NCBI GenBank assembly: GCA_013397865.1
Contig: VZTI01004617.1
Coordinates: 3,489,284-3,553,283 of the forward strand
Reading direction: 5' to 3'
DNA: 64,000 bases
From: Struthidea cinerea
Taxonomy: Eukaryota; Chordata; Aves; Passeriformes; Corcoracidae
This document shows, piece by piece, positions 48,742-63,193 of the stretch (position 1 is its first letter; the number at the start of each line of letters is the position of its first letter). The notes under the pieces were generated by a model that did no database searches, was not told the origin of the DNA, and saw nothing but the letters and a program-made list of their open reading frames with translations. A program made the translations under genes and the position numbers.

Positions 48742-50484
48742 TCATAATTATTTCTGGAATTATATTAACAAAACAAAGTTGTGCTCCTGAAAGACAGGAA
48801 GCATTTCAAATAAATAACATTTTTCTATATTTTGTGAACTCAGACCAAATGTTCACGTTCTGTAAAATACTTTAAAATAACCACTTCTCATCATGAGATT
48901 GTTTCAATACCTATTAAAGCCAAAAGGTACTGCTAAGAACAGATCTATGAAAATACTGGCCTATACTGGACATACTATAAGATCTTGACAGCAGAAAGGG
49001 TATTTTATATTTCCACCAAGTACTTTCTGTATAAATGAAACTGTTTGAGGAAAAGAAAAAAAACCAAACTTTTTCTTTTAAATGAGGATGAATTTACATC
49101 GGATTTCCCTTCTCCAACACCATCACTGACACAAATTCTGACTGCTACCTTATCTGACTCCTTTTTCTTTGTGTAGCTCAGCTTAATTTTAGGAATATCT
49201 GCAGAATTCAGAAGTTTTGAGGCTGTGTGTTTAGGTTTAAAGCTAATAGTGTAAGTCAGATCTTTAGTGTGCCAAAATATTTGTAAGCTATGTATTTTCC
49301 TAAGTAAAATAGACTGCTGCCACCCTAAACATTCCCCCCACAATAAAACGTGTATAAAAAGGAACATGTTAGCAGTAAGCAAACTGTCATAAGGAGAGCA
49401 CTGTATTTAATATTCAGATCAAGGCATCTCTGTCTCATCCCAGCAAACCCTTTTGACAAAAGCCATCCAATGTCTGCCAGCAGTATTGAGTCCAGCTGAG
49501 GACAAATTTCAAGATGAACCTGAAATCAATTTGCCATCAAATTTTCATGCTTCTCCCAGACTATCTGTGGCATTTTAATTACAAGCACCCTAGGCGGGGG
49601 GTACTACAGATATTGACACTTAGCTCCTACAATAAACTTTATTGGCAACCTCTGTCTGAATGTAGTACTCAACTAGAATAACAAGAAATATATGAGGATA
49701 TCTAAGCAATAAGGTGGCATAATCACTTTGGAGTGGTTTTGTTCCCAGTGGTGGACATTTCTACTAAAGAAACTTTTCTGGTTTAAAACAAGCATCTGTT
49801 TGGTGGGAAATTCACTTTTGTTGTGAACTTGTACAAAATCCCGAGTCCTTCAAGAAGATAAGCAACATTAAATTCCTTCCTTTTCCCATTTAATTTGGTG
49901 GTGTTCTTATCTAACCTTTATAAATTCCTGAAGTCATCCTTGCTAGAAATTGGGTTCAAATTAGATCAGTGACAGGCTACAGAATCAGGGAATATCTTTA
50001 CACCTATTTCCATTTCCAGTCCTCACAATTCCACTGCACAATTTGCAAGGGCTAAATATCTTGGCAATTAGGGCTCTAAACTGGAGATGAACCAGTGATG
50101 TTCAAGTTCTGCAATGTACAATTTGGAGCTTTCCAGTAAAGATATTCAGGAGCAGTACACAGACATGCAGTGTCTTACTGAGCACCGTGAGGGCAAGGCT
50201 GCTTGCAGGACAATTTTCCTCACTATGAAGTCCTTGAAGAGAATGAAAGATTTATAAAAGAGACATTTAGAGATGTTACCATGCCCGGACAAGGGACGTT
50301 TGCTATGCATGGTTAGGGGAGATGTAGAGAGAAGAAGAAGACAAGGTCACTTCAAACCGTATATAAATCTGAAACTTAGAAAAGCAGCCTGTAAGTTGCA
50401 ACAAGAGTCTAAATAGAACAAACACACAAAAGAAGAAAGAAAATAAAACATTTTAAATGTTAACCCTCCACCACACAGCAGAAA

Positions 50485-50536
50485 GGTTGGAACTAGATGA
50501 TTTTTAAGGTCCTTACCAACCCAAATATGATTGTGT
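50485..50536 (+). mobile_element. CR1 LINE, terminal 3' scrap
   Basis: GGTTGGAACTAGATGATTTT, TAAGGTCCTTACCAACCCAA and ATATGATTGTG match the last about 50 bp of sense CR1 (typically GGTTGGACTAGATGATC, TTTAAGGTCC, CTTCCAACCCAAACCATTC, TATGATTCT). It is either a very short insertion or the surviving end of a decayed one. Confidence 0.8.
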
Positions 50537-53500
50537 TACACCCTAATACGAGAAGAGAGGAAGTGTGTAGTGAATGTAAAAGACACTGACAGCTGAAAAA
50601 GATTCAGTAATTAAGAACTGCAGGATGCTTTGTTCAGGTGTGGCTTGATATTTCCTAAGCTGACAGGTAGGGGATGTCAGCAGCAAACAAGCTGATTCAT
50701 AGGGGATATGAAGGGGTCTGGGGTCTGGGTTGTTGGTTATGCTGGAGCCCCAACACAAAGGGCACAAAGCTGAAAAATGAAGGGTTGTAACATAGGAAAT
50801 TCTACAAATTAACAAACAGGACTACACAGCACAGTTTCCCAGACCCCATGAAGTCAGTGGAAGCAGTATTCCCTATTTGTGCCCATTGTTCATATATGAA
50901 ATTCTGGGTCTAACTGAAACCAAGTCACTTGAAATACTGAGTGACAGAATCACTGTAAAACACTGGTGATGTTCCACCAGACAATAAAAAAGTGGGAATT
51001 AAGTTTCATTGCAAATGTTTCTTGTAGCATTAAAACCCAGTCATGTTTTTTGCTGTTGGGTATAAAACAAACATTGAAAATTTATTTTAAAATTACACAT
51101 CAGTATTGATTAAAACATCTAATACAAATTGTAGTGGAAAAGCCTCTCATAATTTTAGTCATTTTTCAGAGTACTGAAATGGTTTTAAAACATTCTGCCT
51201 AATGACACACATCCTGCTTTTAAGGCTAAGTACAGATCACTTTTCTAATTCCAGCCCAAGTTCCAATGTGAGAACAGGCAGAGTTTGCAGGAAGAGTGGC
51301 AAAGGCAGCCCTCAGAAACCTGGGTACATCCCACACAGAGCAGAGAAACCCCTGCCACTGTACACGGGCACAGCATTGCTGCCTGCATCAATGGGACGTG
51401 GTCAAGCCTAAGCACAGATCTTAGAGAATCTCATTCTAAAGGTGCCACGAGAAGAACCAGCCTTTTTTTGGCCTCTAAACCCAAATTTGTTTGAGGCTTT
51501 TTACTGGAAAAGATTCACAGTCTGTTACATTCCTAGATGTACTGACATCAACACAAGGAATGAAATTGCCTCAAATCTTGAAGAATTTTAACAAAAAATT
51601 ACCCACCATCTCATGGTAACCCTCTCTATTATCCATTTACAACATTCCTTCAACAAAATACTCAAGTTAAAGAAAAAAACTCTGCTCACCACTTTCAGCT
51701 ACAGCTACGAAGCAGGGCAGGGTGGTTGGTTGGTTACCCATAAAATACACATTCACATACAAATTTTGGGGGGAACTACCTTCTTCTATATGTATGCTCA
51801 CAAAATCAATTTACCTTTTAATAGTGAACATATGCAAGCATGTCACATGGAAGTAATGTTTTTAATTCCTGGAAGATGATTTAGAGACTGAAATATTTAC
51901 TTCGTTCATATGACCTGATAATAAACATATGAACTAAGTCCAAGTTGGCTGCCAGCTCCATACAGAGGAGTTACAACAGAAAAAATAATCAACAAGTCGA
52001 TTATTTCATTTAAAATATGTGGTGCCTGGCCTGAATTAAATTTTTTAAGGTGAATTCTAAAAATCATATATGTCAAAGAAAAGCTGTATGAAGGTAACCT
52101 TTATGAAGTATTTTTTTGCCAATAAAATACTGGCATAAGCTGATCTAATGACTTAAAATCAGACTGTGAATCTGACTGTCCACTGGATATTTGCTGTGGG
52201 TATCCTGCAGTTTCTTAAATAAAGCATTAGCTTGAGCCACAAAGAATAAACAAAGATTCTCAGGACAATTTTAAATGCTCTTGGGATATACACCCCTTAA
52301 TAACTGAAATAATAGACTTCAAATGCAAACATGGTTTGGGCAACATATTCTTTCAATTAGTTTTATTTTAGTATAAATGTGCCAGGAACATAGAATCTAA
52401 TGTCATATGGGGAATTTCCTGAAATGGGGCACTGCTGCTATTAAAGTGATCTGATTCAAGCTCTCAGAGCTCCACACACAGGGTGATGTATTCCCATTTG
52501 GAAGCAACTGCAGCTATCAGTAGCCAAGAACAATAACATTGTTTAAGCCACTCCCTGAGGCATAAAAAGCTCAAACACCTTTTAAAATTGGTGTGTGACA
52601 GATAATTCACCTATACATCATTTTACACGCCCATACATATTACGTAACAAAACCAAGTTAATATTTGTGCTGTGCCTTGGAGATGTTGCAAATGCTTTTA
52701 TTACTAATAAACTCTATTTTTCACAGATCAGCGCTGAAACTTTAATGAACTTCTGGATGTTGAAATACATGTTACAAATCATTTAGTGACTCTGGTGTTA
52801 ACTTCAGACTTCTACATGAGGAAAGGAGGATTCAAGTTTAGGCTCATTTTAGAGTGCCACGTTTAAAAAAAATCTGTTATTTGAGACAGTTTATTTCAGG
52901 TACTTCTGGCAGGCATTGAGCTGACATAGAATGGGAATATATGCACAGGTATTACACCGAATACAGAGAACTGCTAATACAGGAAAGTCTGGGGACTCGA
53001 GGAGAGCCTTTTGTTACCTGGGGGTGGCTTCCCCTCTGCGTAACCCAGTAGAAACTTTAGTATTTTATCCCCAAAATAAACTAAATACTACAGAGCTGGA
53101 ATAAATGGCTCCTCAGGACAAAGAAGGGAAATGGCAGAAGCACGGCAAACTATAGGAAATATTACAAGGAAAAAATGCCAGGTTCATTCCCTGAAAAGAA
53201 TTAGGAAACACCAACAAGAAACTTACAGACTACATTTCTGCTCTAACTTTACTCCCACAAAATACTCAGTTTAATAAGCTGCTCTGACACAAAGCACATC
53301 AGCCATATAATTTGATAGAGTTAATAATGGAGCAGCTTCAAACAGTACGTTCCCTCAAGTTTTTGAGGGTTTCACTCATCCAATCTCTTGTACAATATAC
53401 TCGCACGTGTTTTGTACATTTAGCAAAGACAAAAATGAATTTTGCATGCAAGACTAGCATTTTCATTGTCATCAAGAAAAGTTAATTACTGAATAAATTG

Positions 53501-53889
53501 CAAGTTCAGAAATATAATGCATTAGGACAGAACCTATCCTTTTTGCCTGAAGAACCTATTAAACTTCATCTCGTTAGCAGACTGAAAAATCTTAATTAGC
53601 ATTTTGTTTTGGCCAAATCCTTGCCAAGTCTCTACTGTCTGCTGCAAATATAAAAGGAGAGAGACTCAGCAGATGAGGGTTTACACAGCATCATTTCTGA
53701 GTATTTCATAAAATCTGACAATATAATCTCTGACTTAAGAAACCAGAAACTATGAGCAGTTTTTCTGCTTTTCTGTATTCCACTCAGCTTTGAATTCCTT
53801 TTCATTTATCAGCCAATGAGCTGTTTAAAAGTTACATATAGTTAAAACCTTATAACTGTGTGGTTAAGTGTGCAATATGAGTTTTTATC

Positions 53890-53905
53890 AAAAAAAAAAA
53901 AAAAA
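53890..53905 (+). repeat. A16 homopolymer
   Basis: An uninterrupted run of sixteen A after GTTTTTATC. It is a simple repeat with no associated element recognised. Confidence 0.9.
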
Positions 53906-54538
53906 GGCATTTTTGGTTCTTGCACAAATTCCATCTCATAGATTTCCCAGTACAGCTGTCACAAAATATACAGAAGACAAGATTGCTTGTTGGGCTGTTT
54001 CTAATTAAGTTTTAACATTTAACTTGATGCATTTTAAATGAGTTTATCTTCTAGCTTTTGAGTTTTTTGGCTTTTTCTTCAGTGAAAGAAGCAAACAGAA
54101 CACTAGAGAAGATTTTCATTCATTATTTCACTTAGCATTTCCAAAGAACTGTTACAGTCTACATTTTGGAAGTAAGTTTTTTCAAATTATTATCACAACA
54201 TAGGAGGAGCTGTGCATCCACAATCCCACTAAGAGTTAGGCCTGTTAAGACTAACAAGATCACACCCCTTTGACACTAAATTATTTCCCTTCCTAACTCA
54301 CTCCCTGATCAGTCACAACTTCTTGCAAGGTTTCTTCCCAGCAGGATCATGCACATTTCTATAGATGTGTTGATCTTCCACAGATTTTGGATCTGAGGAA
54401 GTTTTGACACAGCCATACCTCTTTCTAAGCAGTATTACCAGCTGAATTCCTCCCCTATCTATAACGTATAACAGAAATAACCGTAATATTATCTTACCCT
54501 TTTCACCACTGCACCCAGATCATATTGAAAAGTCTAAG

Positions 54539-54553
54539 TACACACACACACAC
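54539..54553 (+). repeat. Short CA microsatellite
   Basis: A dinucleotide run of about seven CA units after AAGTCTAAGTA. Confidence 0.8.
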
Positions 54554-57500
54554 CCCTGAAACTGCAGCAGGAGAAAAAGGGACCCCAATGAGAACCATCT
54601 ATAAGGATCACAGCATTTTTGAAAAACAGGAGGACAGAATTAGCCTGGCCAAAACAACAGTTTACCAAACAGAAAAGGGCAGAAAATTAAAATATTTTAT
54701 TAATATAATTTCTCTCCTCTTTTTGCATACTGAAGTCAGGCAAAGGAACAGGTAGTTCCTTCCTCTTAGTCCCTCAGGGACACACAGCATCGAAAAGAAC
54801 AGTAAAGGGTCCTTTCACCAGCTCCCCACCCAACAAGGTGTAGAAAGCAATCAGGTAGCAACGATGCACAGCACAAACGTTTCTTCAAAATGCCCATGCA
54901 CTACCACAGAAACTCAAGAGACAATGTATTTTAAATGGAAATACAGAAAAAGCTCAACAAGAAGAATAAAACCGGCATAACTTTCAAAGACAGAATTCAT
55001 AACTAAATATTCATGCCCCCCAGCGTGGATACAAACAGTGCACAAAGCCACTCATCAGCAAAGCAGGGAGGCCCACTGATCTCCCAGGCTGATGTGACTC
55101 CGTTTGTCACAGAGCCACAGGTCAGGTGTGCCCAGGTTCTCATCTCAGGAAAGGCAAATTGACAAGAATAACTAAACATCCTGCTCCTTTGCTGAACAGT
55201 GTCTAAGGGGGCAGAAAAACAGACCACTGGGGATAAAAAAGATTCAAAAAAGCACCCAGCAGAACTACTTTCCATTGAATCCCGCTGTGCATTTCTCTTG
55301 TCTCATGTAATGAGTGTCAGTGTGCACGTGTTGGACAAGGCAAGAGTCTGACCTGAAGAGGAGGATTTCATTCTGACCAAGAAACAGGAATGAGTTTGGC
55401 GTGGGAGAAGGCAAGGAGCATGAGACTCAATTCTTTTTTTAATTCAAGGCAGGATTTGAAAAAGATACAGATTTGGAAACAAAAAAAGTTACATTCAAAT
55501 CATTTTCCGTTTCTTGATAAAAAGTCAAAAATCATTCAGTCCCACTGTTGGGTCTTTTTGCATCAGGTCCTCCACTGACAGAGCCTTCTTTTTTTCTTTG
55601 GTTCTCTATTTTACATTTTGGAATGTGTTTCAAGGTAGAACTAATAAAAAACACTGTGGGAGGGCAGCTGCTGTGTTCCCACTCAACAGATCACCCTAAC
55701 TTTTTTAATCCTAAATCATTTTGGAATCTAAGACAAGTGCATAAAGGGACAGCAGCATGAAACAGGCTACACAAATCATGGCAAAAGCCAAGCAAGGGGT
55801 CTGTAGTAGACCAACAAAAAGGCCAAAGCATAAACACAGTCAGACTGAGTGATTGCAGATATTTCTAAAAGCATTTTGAAGGTGGAAAAGGAGTGGAAGG
55901 CAATTTCAGCAGAGGTGAGATTGCCAAGAGTTAAAGATCTCTTAGGAAGTTGCTGATTTCTGATATGGCATGAAACAAATTTGGTAAACTAACGCATTTT
56001 TTAAATTAGGGTGTTCAGCAGCACAGTCAAGACTTCTAATCACCAAAAAGGTTGGGGGGCAGTGGATTTTAATGCATTCCTGTCCCCAGGGTCCCTCTGT
56101 ATGGGCAAATGAAAGCTCTAATGACCCACTGCATAAATTAAATCTCTCAAAGACGTAATACAATACAAGATTGATGTGTAAAGACTGGGCATAAAATAGC
56201 AGGATAGCTGCAAGGCCATAACCACATCTTGAGATGAGATTACAGACTTGGGGAGCTTAACATCTTGTTTTGAAGCTATTGCTCAAGGAAAGACTTTTAA
56301 ACCTGTATATTAAAACTAATGAGCTAAATAGGCCATGCATTAAAAAACTGAAATCTGGTGTCACTCTTGGAAGAGTGAAGACAAGTATGATCATTTTTTG
56401 CTCCCCTGAATGTTGAATTACAGTGATTAGATTCTTCTACAAGCTGCATTAATTTGTTATTTGCATGGAAACAGTGTAATAGGAAAACATTTTCCACATT
56501 AGTGCAACAGACAGCTTTTATGCCTGAGCTCTATAAAGAATAAATTTGCAATTTTCCAGAAAGAAGTAAGGTAATGAATAACAGGAATTCCAGTGTGGGA
56601 ATACTACTTCTCTGTATAGTAGCCATTTTAATTAAATATACAAGATTTGAGACTACACCATTTTCATTGCTGTCTCCTCAGAGGCACTGGTTTTCTTCAG
56701 CCATGTGGTCAGGTATTTTCAAATAATGTAAGAAAAAGTTAAATTTTAATAATCAGTAAAGACAGTGACGTCCCAAAAGAAGACTTAGTAAAAACAGGCT
56801 GACATACAGAAATATGTTAAAATAGGCATAAATGACTCATGAATCATATTCCATATTCTTAAACATGTTCAGACACAAACTGTGGATATATTTTCCTGTT
56901 TTAGCCCAGCAGTACTTGCCATTTTATTTAGCAAGAGCGTAAATGAAGACTTTTTCCCAGTGTAAATCTCACTATATTTCATACAATTAAGGAAGGGATA
57001 GACGTAGCTAAAAGCCAATATTAAGGATAATGGCTCAAAGCCTAATATTGTATTTTATCAGCTTCAGCAAGGGATGAATTTCACACGCTTTTTTTCCACT
57101 TTGTTAGCAAATAAACAGGCAGGCAACTGCTGTTTCCTGTGACCAGGAAAGCTGCTAAAGTGTTCACACCAAGTTCTTTAGAGATACCTGCTGCTACAGC
57201 AGGTGATTAAATCCAAAACTTATCATAATTTTTTTCCATCAGATTTTCTTAGATGGCAGACATCACGTGTTTACTCCAATTTGCTTTGTAGAAACTTCTG
57301 ATTTTTTTCAATTAATTTTAATAACATAAAAGAGTGCTTGAAAAGATAATGGCTCACTACTGAGATCCAAAGAGCTCTCCACAAACACAGATGTCCTAGA
57401 TCTTTAACCTGCTGTCACTAAAGACAGCCACACCGCTCTGCTGCAGGACTTTCTCTCTTTTTCAATTAACATCAGTGGACTACAGTCAGTATTTTTACTG

Positions 57501-60500
57501 ATTTAGTTCAGTTGTTAATACTAAACGTAGAACTGCATATTAATTGCAAATGGTGATAAAAATAAGGAGAAAAAAAAAAACCTTGAAAAGGTTACTGAAC
57601 ATCAAGATAAAGCAAAAAAGAAATAGCTTCTAGAAAACTAATATTTGTATCCCTACAGTGTTAATTATGCCCTGGATTTTAAGGAGATTTTAAACTGCCT
57701 CTTTCAACAGATGTTCTCTTAAAAGAATGGCTTATTTGGGAAATGACAGGTCTTTGTCAAAGCTTACCCAGTGGAATACAAAAATTAGTACCAACTAACT
57801 ATTGCCCCAAGTATTACAAACTCTATTCTCTACAACAATATGACACCCCCGTCAGCAGTGAGCTTACTCATTATATATATGTAAGGTAACTGGAGCAGCT
57901 ATAAAGCAGCAGCCACTTCAACCCCACTGGTGCAGCTGATGAGCTCCCCTCTTCAGAGATGGCCCCAGTGAAATCAGTCATATATACAAAGAGTGGCTCG
58001 ATGGCAGGAAAACATCAAAAAAAAAACCCCACCAAAACTTATTCCTGCCCCCAATCTGCCTCTTCCTTTCCTTCATCTTCCAAACAATAGGACAACTTAG
58101 AAAAAAGGGATCAAGTATCAAGATACTTCTGATAGGTATGGATATTTTATACAAATAAAACTATTAAAAAAGAGCCAGAAAAAAAACAACCTGACTTTTT
58201 TTAATGCAATGCTGTATTTTAGATGCTTGAAGTGATAAGAGAAAAAAACCCATAGAGCAGATTTCAAAAAAGCAGATGTGAATACCCATAGCAAAATCCT
58301 GATTGCCAGACTCGGGAACGAGAAATTTATTATTACAGCATAAATCAAATTTAATCAAAACAATGAAAGTCATGGATATTAATTTTTACAATACATTTGT
58401 CACATTGTGGTTTAAACTCAAAATTATTCTACCAGGTAAATCTGAACAGTCTTGACTATTTTCCACATGAAGTTACACATCTAGAAATAATCCAGGTTGT
58501 TATTGCCATGGAACACAACCCTTTGGGTATTTAGTTGGTCACCAGCTTCCTATTAAATAAAGAAATGCTGTACCAAGGAAACTGCAACATCACAGGAGAT
58601 AAAATATCTTCTCCATAAATAGCCTAAGAATTCTCTGTGTCCTAATCCAAAGTGTAACCAAATGGACCTTGTATTAAAATGCACGCTTTTTGACAAAATC
58701 ATTTTGCTAATAATTGAGATCTTAACTGAACTCCAGTTTCAAAAAGACAGATCTCTGGTATCTTCCCATGTCAGAACTCCCTTGACCCAGGACTTCAGCC
58801 CACATTTACCCTGTCTTGCTTCTCGGTTACCTTACTGAACTAAATCAGTGGGATTTAGTCACCAGTCATTTTCTACCTATTTGGCACTCATCTTTAGAAC
58901 ATAAAAGGTTTGGCACTGCCTTTTTCATTTTCTAATTCATGGTTGCTTGGTGGTCTTAATTTTCTCAGAGTATTCAAAGATGACAGATTAATAGGTGGTT
59001 CTTTGCAACTGTGTGGGCAGATCTTTAATGGAGCTCATTAGTTTATATTAGTGAGCAGCATGCAGAAATGTGGAAGCTGTTCCTAGAGGACAACACTTCT
59101 ACTGCTAAAATTTTTAAAAATAAAATAAATATTTACAGCCTCAATTCTAAGATTAAATAAATACCAACTAGGTGAATTTATGTGAAGAAACAACAAAGTA
59201 AATTAATTATTCAGTATAAACGTTAAAGAAAAGTCCAAAATGTATTGTGGTGCTAAAGTGGGGGGTGTTTTTCCCTACAAAATTTATCTGTCTTAATACC
59301 AGAAAAAAGGAATCTTTTGAGATTTCCCAAGCATACCTTGTACATCTGTTTATCATCTAGGACACCCAGTAGTACAACAGACTGCTGCTCAACCCAGCAG
59401 AGAATTCTGTGGTCTTTTCTATCAAAATAAGCCTTGAGCTAGGACTGGATTATGAAAAAAATAATAATCACAACATTAAATGCAAGTCAACCTTGGCACT
59501 CAGCCAAAAAACCCGGGATATTTATATGAACATGGCACACATAAATGATTTCATTTTACACAAAACATTTTTTGTTTAACTTTACTGGACTTTTTTCCAG
59601 CACCTGCTTAGGTTTCCAGGTAACCATGAAGCTTAATAAACCTGTACAATAATAATTAAACACTGTAAATAATTTATCTGCTTAATCTTCCTAACTGGCC
59701 TTTATTCCTTTGTAGAAAAGCGATCCTTGCTGGCATTCTGAATAAGGTTTGCAAAATAAGTGCAGCGAGGAGTGGTAGCATAAAGTGGATTTGCTCTCAA
59801 TAATGTATGAAGCCACATGCTGGGTAGAGGAATCCTCACAAAAGTGGTACCACAGCAATCTGTTCCTTTCATCTGCAGCCAGCATTTAAAGTGAAGGTGC
59901 TGCTCCGAATCAAAAGCACAATCATTCATTTGTGAGCAGATGTCCTTCACACGGCAGGCAGCGCTTTTTCAAAACAGAGCTGAACAAATGCACTGCTGTG
60001 AGACAAGTTCCCCTACCCATTAAAGAAAGAACACAGTATATATTAATTTAGCAGGTTGTTGAATGTTTTAAAGTAGAATTTATGAAGCGGAAAAAGCATG
60101 TGGTGAAACAAAATGGCTTTCAAACTAAAATATGAAAAACCTCCTCTAGTTATTCACTTGCAAAATGCAAGAGTCCAGGGCTCATGACAATAGTTTATGC
60201 AGGAAATAAGATGAAATGTGAGCTGGGTGATTTTCCACACTACACTCAGATTATTAACTAAAAGAGGCCATTAATTTGATAATACGTGCATGATGGTAAG
60301 ATTGCAAGTATATGTATTCTGTGTTCACATTTGTTGATAGAATTTAGGAGTAAATCAAACTGAACATTGTTCAAAGCTGTTGGGACTCTGCACCACTCAG
60401 CAGAGTAAACCAGAGAGCTGCTAAGAAAGCGAGTTCTGACACTTTTGATTAAATAGATTTTCCTAGTTCTCCCTGCACGTACAAGCCTTCTCTGGAGGGC

Positions 60501-60563
60501 ATTTCTTTTTCTAAAAAAAACACAAAGTTCTGGATGTGGCCCATGCACACTGTGGTAGACAAA

Positions 60564-60578
60564 GGTTCACTGTGACCC
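60564..60578. promoter_or_regulatory. Inverted-repeat-3 nuclear receptor-like site
   Basis: GGTTCACTGTGACCC consists of two facing hexamers, GGTTCA and TGACCC, separated by three bases. This is the arrangement of an estrogen-type response element (consensus GGTCANNNTGACC), with one mismatch in the left half. It lies in a mildly CpG-containing stretch just before the assembly gap. Functional use is inference. Confidence 0.35.
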
Positions 60579-60750
60579 CGGTGTGAGGCCGCAATCTTTG
60601 CTATGAAAGTTACGGTGGTTGCACTTCCTATTTTCGGAGCACATTCCTCTTATACACATTAAAATACATACTATAAAATAACATGCAAACACTTTAATCC
60701 TTCCTCATAGTAATTTGAAGCTCCAAATTTAACCACAACTCCCGTCCCCC

Positions 60751-60786
60751 NNNNNNNNNNNNNNNNNNNNNNNNNNNNNNNNNNNN
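60751..60786. other. Assembly gap (36 N)
   Basis: Thirty-six undetermined bases directly follow CCCGTCCCCC. The C-rich lead-in suggests that a GC-rich or homopolymeric sequence stopped assembly. The true length may differ from 36. Confidence 0.99.
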
Positions 60787-63193
60787 CAATTGTATGTGCT
60801 GGATGTATTTTGACACCAACACAGACCTTGCAGAAGCAAGGTGCTATCAAATGAAGACACGCACATCAAACTCTTCTGCAATCACTAAAAGGCGGCTGCA
60901 TCCCTTTAAGTGCATTTTTTAATTAATATCTATTGGCTGGGCAGTTCCTCTGTCTCTTTTTAGTCCTTTTCTAAAAGGGTGAGGCAAGCCATGACATGCA
61001 CACCATGAATTAGCCACAGCTCCTGCAGCCTGTCCAGCACCCCCAGACCCACCCAGGCTGTGCAATGCCCTCCCAGCCCTGCACCCTAAAAGCTTCCTGC
61101 ACCCTTTGCTCAGCTCACTCAGCACTTGATCACACCCAAACACACATCAAACCTTAGAACCACCTGCCTCTGCCAACAAAAGCCACATCTTCTCTTCCTT
61201 CTTTCCTCTCATTTCCCATAACATGGCTTATAAACACATCAATATTTACAATTACTTTAATCCACATTAAATAAACACACCGCATTTTGCTGCCCACACT
61301 GAAAAAGGTTGATTTCTTCTTGCAGAAACATACTATTACTAGCAATATAATTAATATAAGGAGTACTGCAATTTAAACCTGAATCTCTGTTTATATATGC
61401 ATGATTATTATAGCAGGAGTCATTTGTGGAGAGCTCACATATAAAAATGCAGCTAATAACTCTTACTGTAATGATTAATCAATTTATGAATATATTATTT
61501 AAACTAATAGTTCAGGTAGGGTATCTTAAACAAGTTACAGAGTACATCGACCAATTCAAATACCAGCTACTAGATCAATAAGAAACTCTAAGTAACTCTA
61601 GGGAATAGGTACACTTGCATAAGAAACTGTGAATTTTTAAAATCCTTCTATTGGGAGAACAACCTCATCAAAAATAATTGCTTTAGGCCATTATCTTTGG
61701 ATTTTGGCAAACTAGAAATTCAAGTAAGAATTTGACACTGCATAACAAACCATTTTTAAACTATTGCAATAAAAATTAATTTTTTTTTCTTTAAACTAGT
61801 CAAGGGAAAAATAATACCGGATACATCTGTTCAGCTTTTCAACTCATTAGTATTTAAAATGCAACATAGTTTATGTACCCTATGAACATACTGTCAAGAC
61901 CATGCCTTAGCCTCAATATCAATGAAATATATTTATTTGTAAACATAAAATATTTTTACCCTAAAATTTCAAGGGAAACAAAACAACGAAAAAGAAAGAA
62001 AACAAACTTTAAACCAAGTATTTTTAAGGCAAAACTAAAAAAGAAAAAAAAAAAACCCGCAGCAAACCCAGGCAAAAAATTAAACAGGTACCTGGTCAAA
62101 CCTGACACTTTAGCTTGCTGGCAACCACCATAAAAAGGTTTCTGTACTTGATTTAGTACTTTTTAAAATCTGAATATAAAACTTTAATCTTTCAAAGTAG
62201 GATTTTTAATTAAAGGTACCAAGTGCAAATGCACAAAGCCGCTGCCCTGCTCTCCCTCTGATGCTGAAGGTGTGCTTTATCTCCGTTTCAAGTGATACTG
62301 CATTTTAAAAATTAATTAGTAGCTTGCAAGAACAGCCACACATTATTGAGTAAGTACCAGCATTTAAGTGAAACAGATGAAATATTGGTAAGCAATGCAG
62401 ACCACAGTATAAGTATGTGAAGGGGGTCATAGGCTAATCCCTATTGATTTTCCGAGTATGCGTACAGCACCGCTGGGAAAGGCCAGTTCTGTTGGCAATC
62501 AGCTAGCACAAATACATTATAAATCTTACTGTCCACCTTCACTGATCACTGTCACTTACTTCCTCCACTAAAGACCATGAGGAAACTACAACAAATCCAC
62601 TGACAAACAACCAGGAAAGAATTTTAAAACTGTTCTCCTTAGGCATAATTTCAGAACTCTCGTGATGGACGTAACGCAGAGCAGAAACAAGTTTCAAGAA
62701 GAAATGTGGGACACGTAATAACTGTTCAGAGAATTAATCCACCAGAAAACTGCTGGGCCACAGAGAGGAGGAACACAAATAATAATGAACAAGCCATTCA
62801 CATTAATCTTACAAACTAACATGAAAATTCAGAGCAAACACGTGTTTGCCTGTTGATGGAGGAAACTGAAACACATGAATTTCCCAAAGCTGAAGATGAT
62901 ACTGCCCTGGCACAGAAGGAGCCACCAGACTGCTGTCCAGAGCTATGCCCCAATAACCACACTTTACTGCAGGATTCACAACACTGCAGGAGAAATAAGC
63001 AGGGTCCAGACCGATCCCAGCAGCAGCAAAGAGCTCCTGTGGCCATGAGATAACTCTGATATGGAGCACAATAAATGTTCACGATTTAACCAATGGACTT
63101 CACAGGGGAAACAAGGACGGTGTTCTCAAATGCACAAATGAGGTACTGAAAAGAGTAAAACACCACTTATTTCATGTCCTTGTTACCATTTTC
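60787..63193. other. Non-coding AT-rich sequence
   Basis: I see no gene here. A somewhat C-rich patch at about 60960-61150 yields a minus-strand open frame without recognisable content. A-rich low-complexity sequence (A6 G A12 and similar) lies at about 62037-62056. Confidence 0.6.

Larger units (their letters stand above)
48742..60750. other. Non-coding unique AT-rich sequence
   Basis: I see no gene in this 12-kb stretch. It holds a 3' CR1 scrap at 50485, an inverted repeat GTTCATATG / CATATGAAC with a 13-base loop at 51904-51934, an A16 run at 53890-53905, a CA run at about 54539-54553, a poly-A near 57569-57579 and a nuclear-receptor-like inverted repeat at 60564. A possible scrap of an old repeat at about 50840-50870 was too short to annotate. 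Confidence 0.6.

Noticed and set aside
49935..49975. GGGTTCAAATTAG considered as a tRNA T-arm
   Set aside because: No acceptor stem, D-arm or anticodon arm can be built around it.
50840..50870. CCATGAAGTCAGTGG resembling the old sauropsid repeat seen near 28189
   Set aside because: Only about 15-20 bases match, which is insufficient support.
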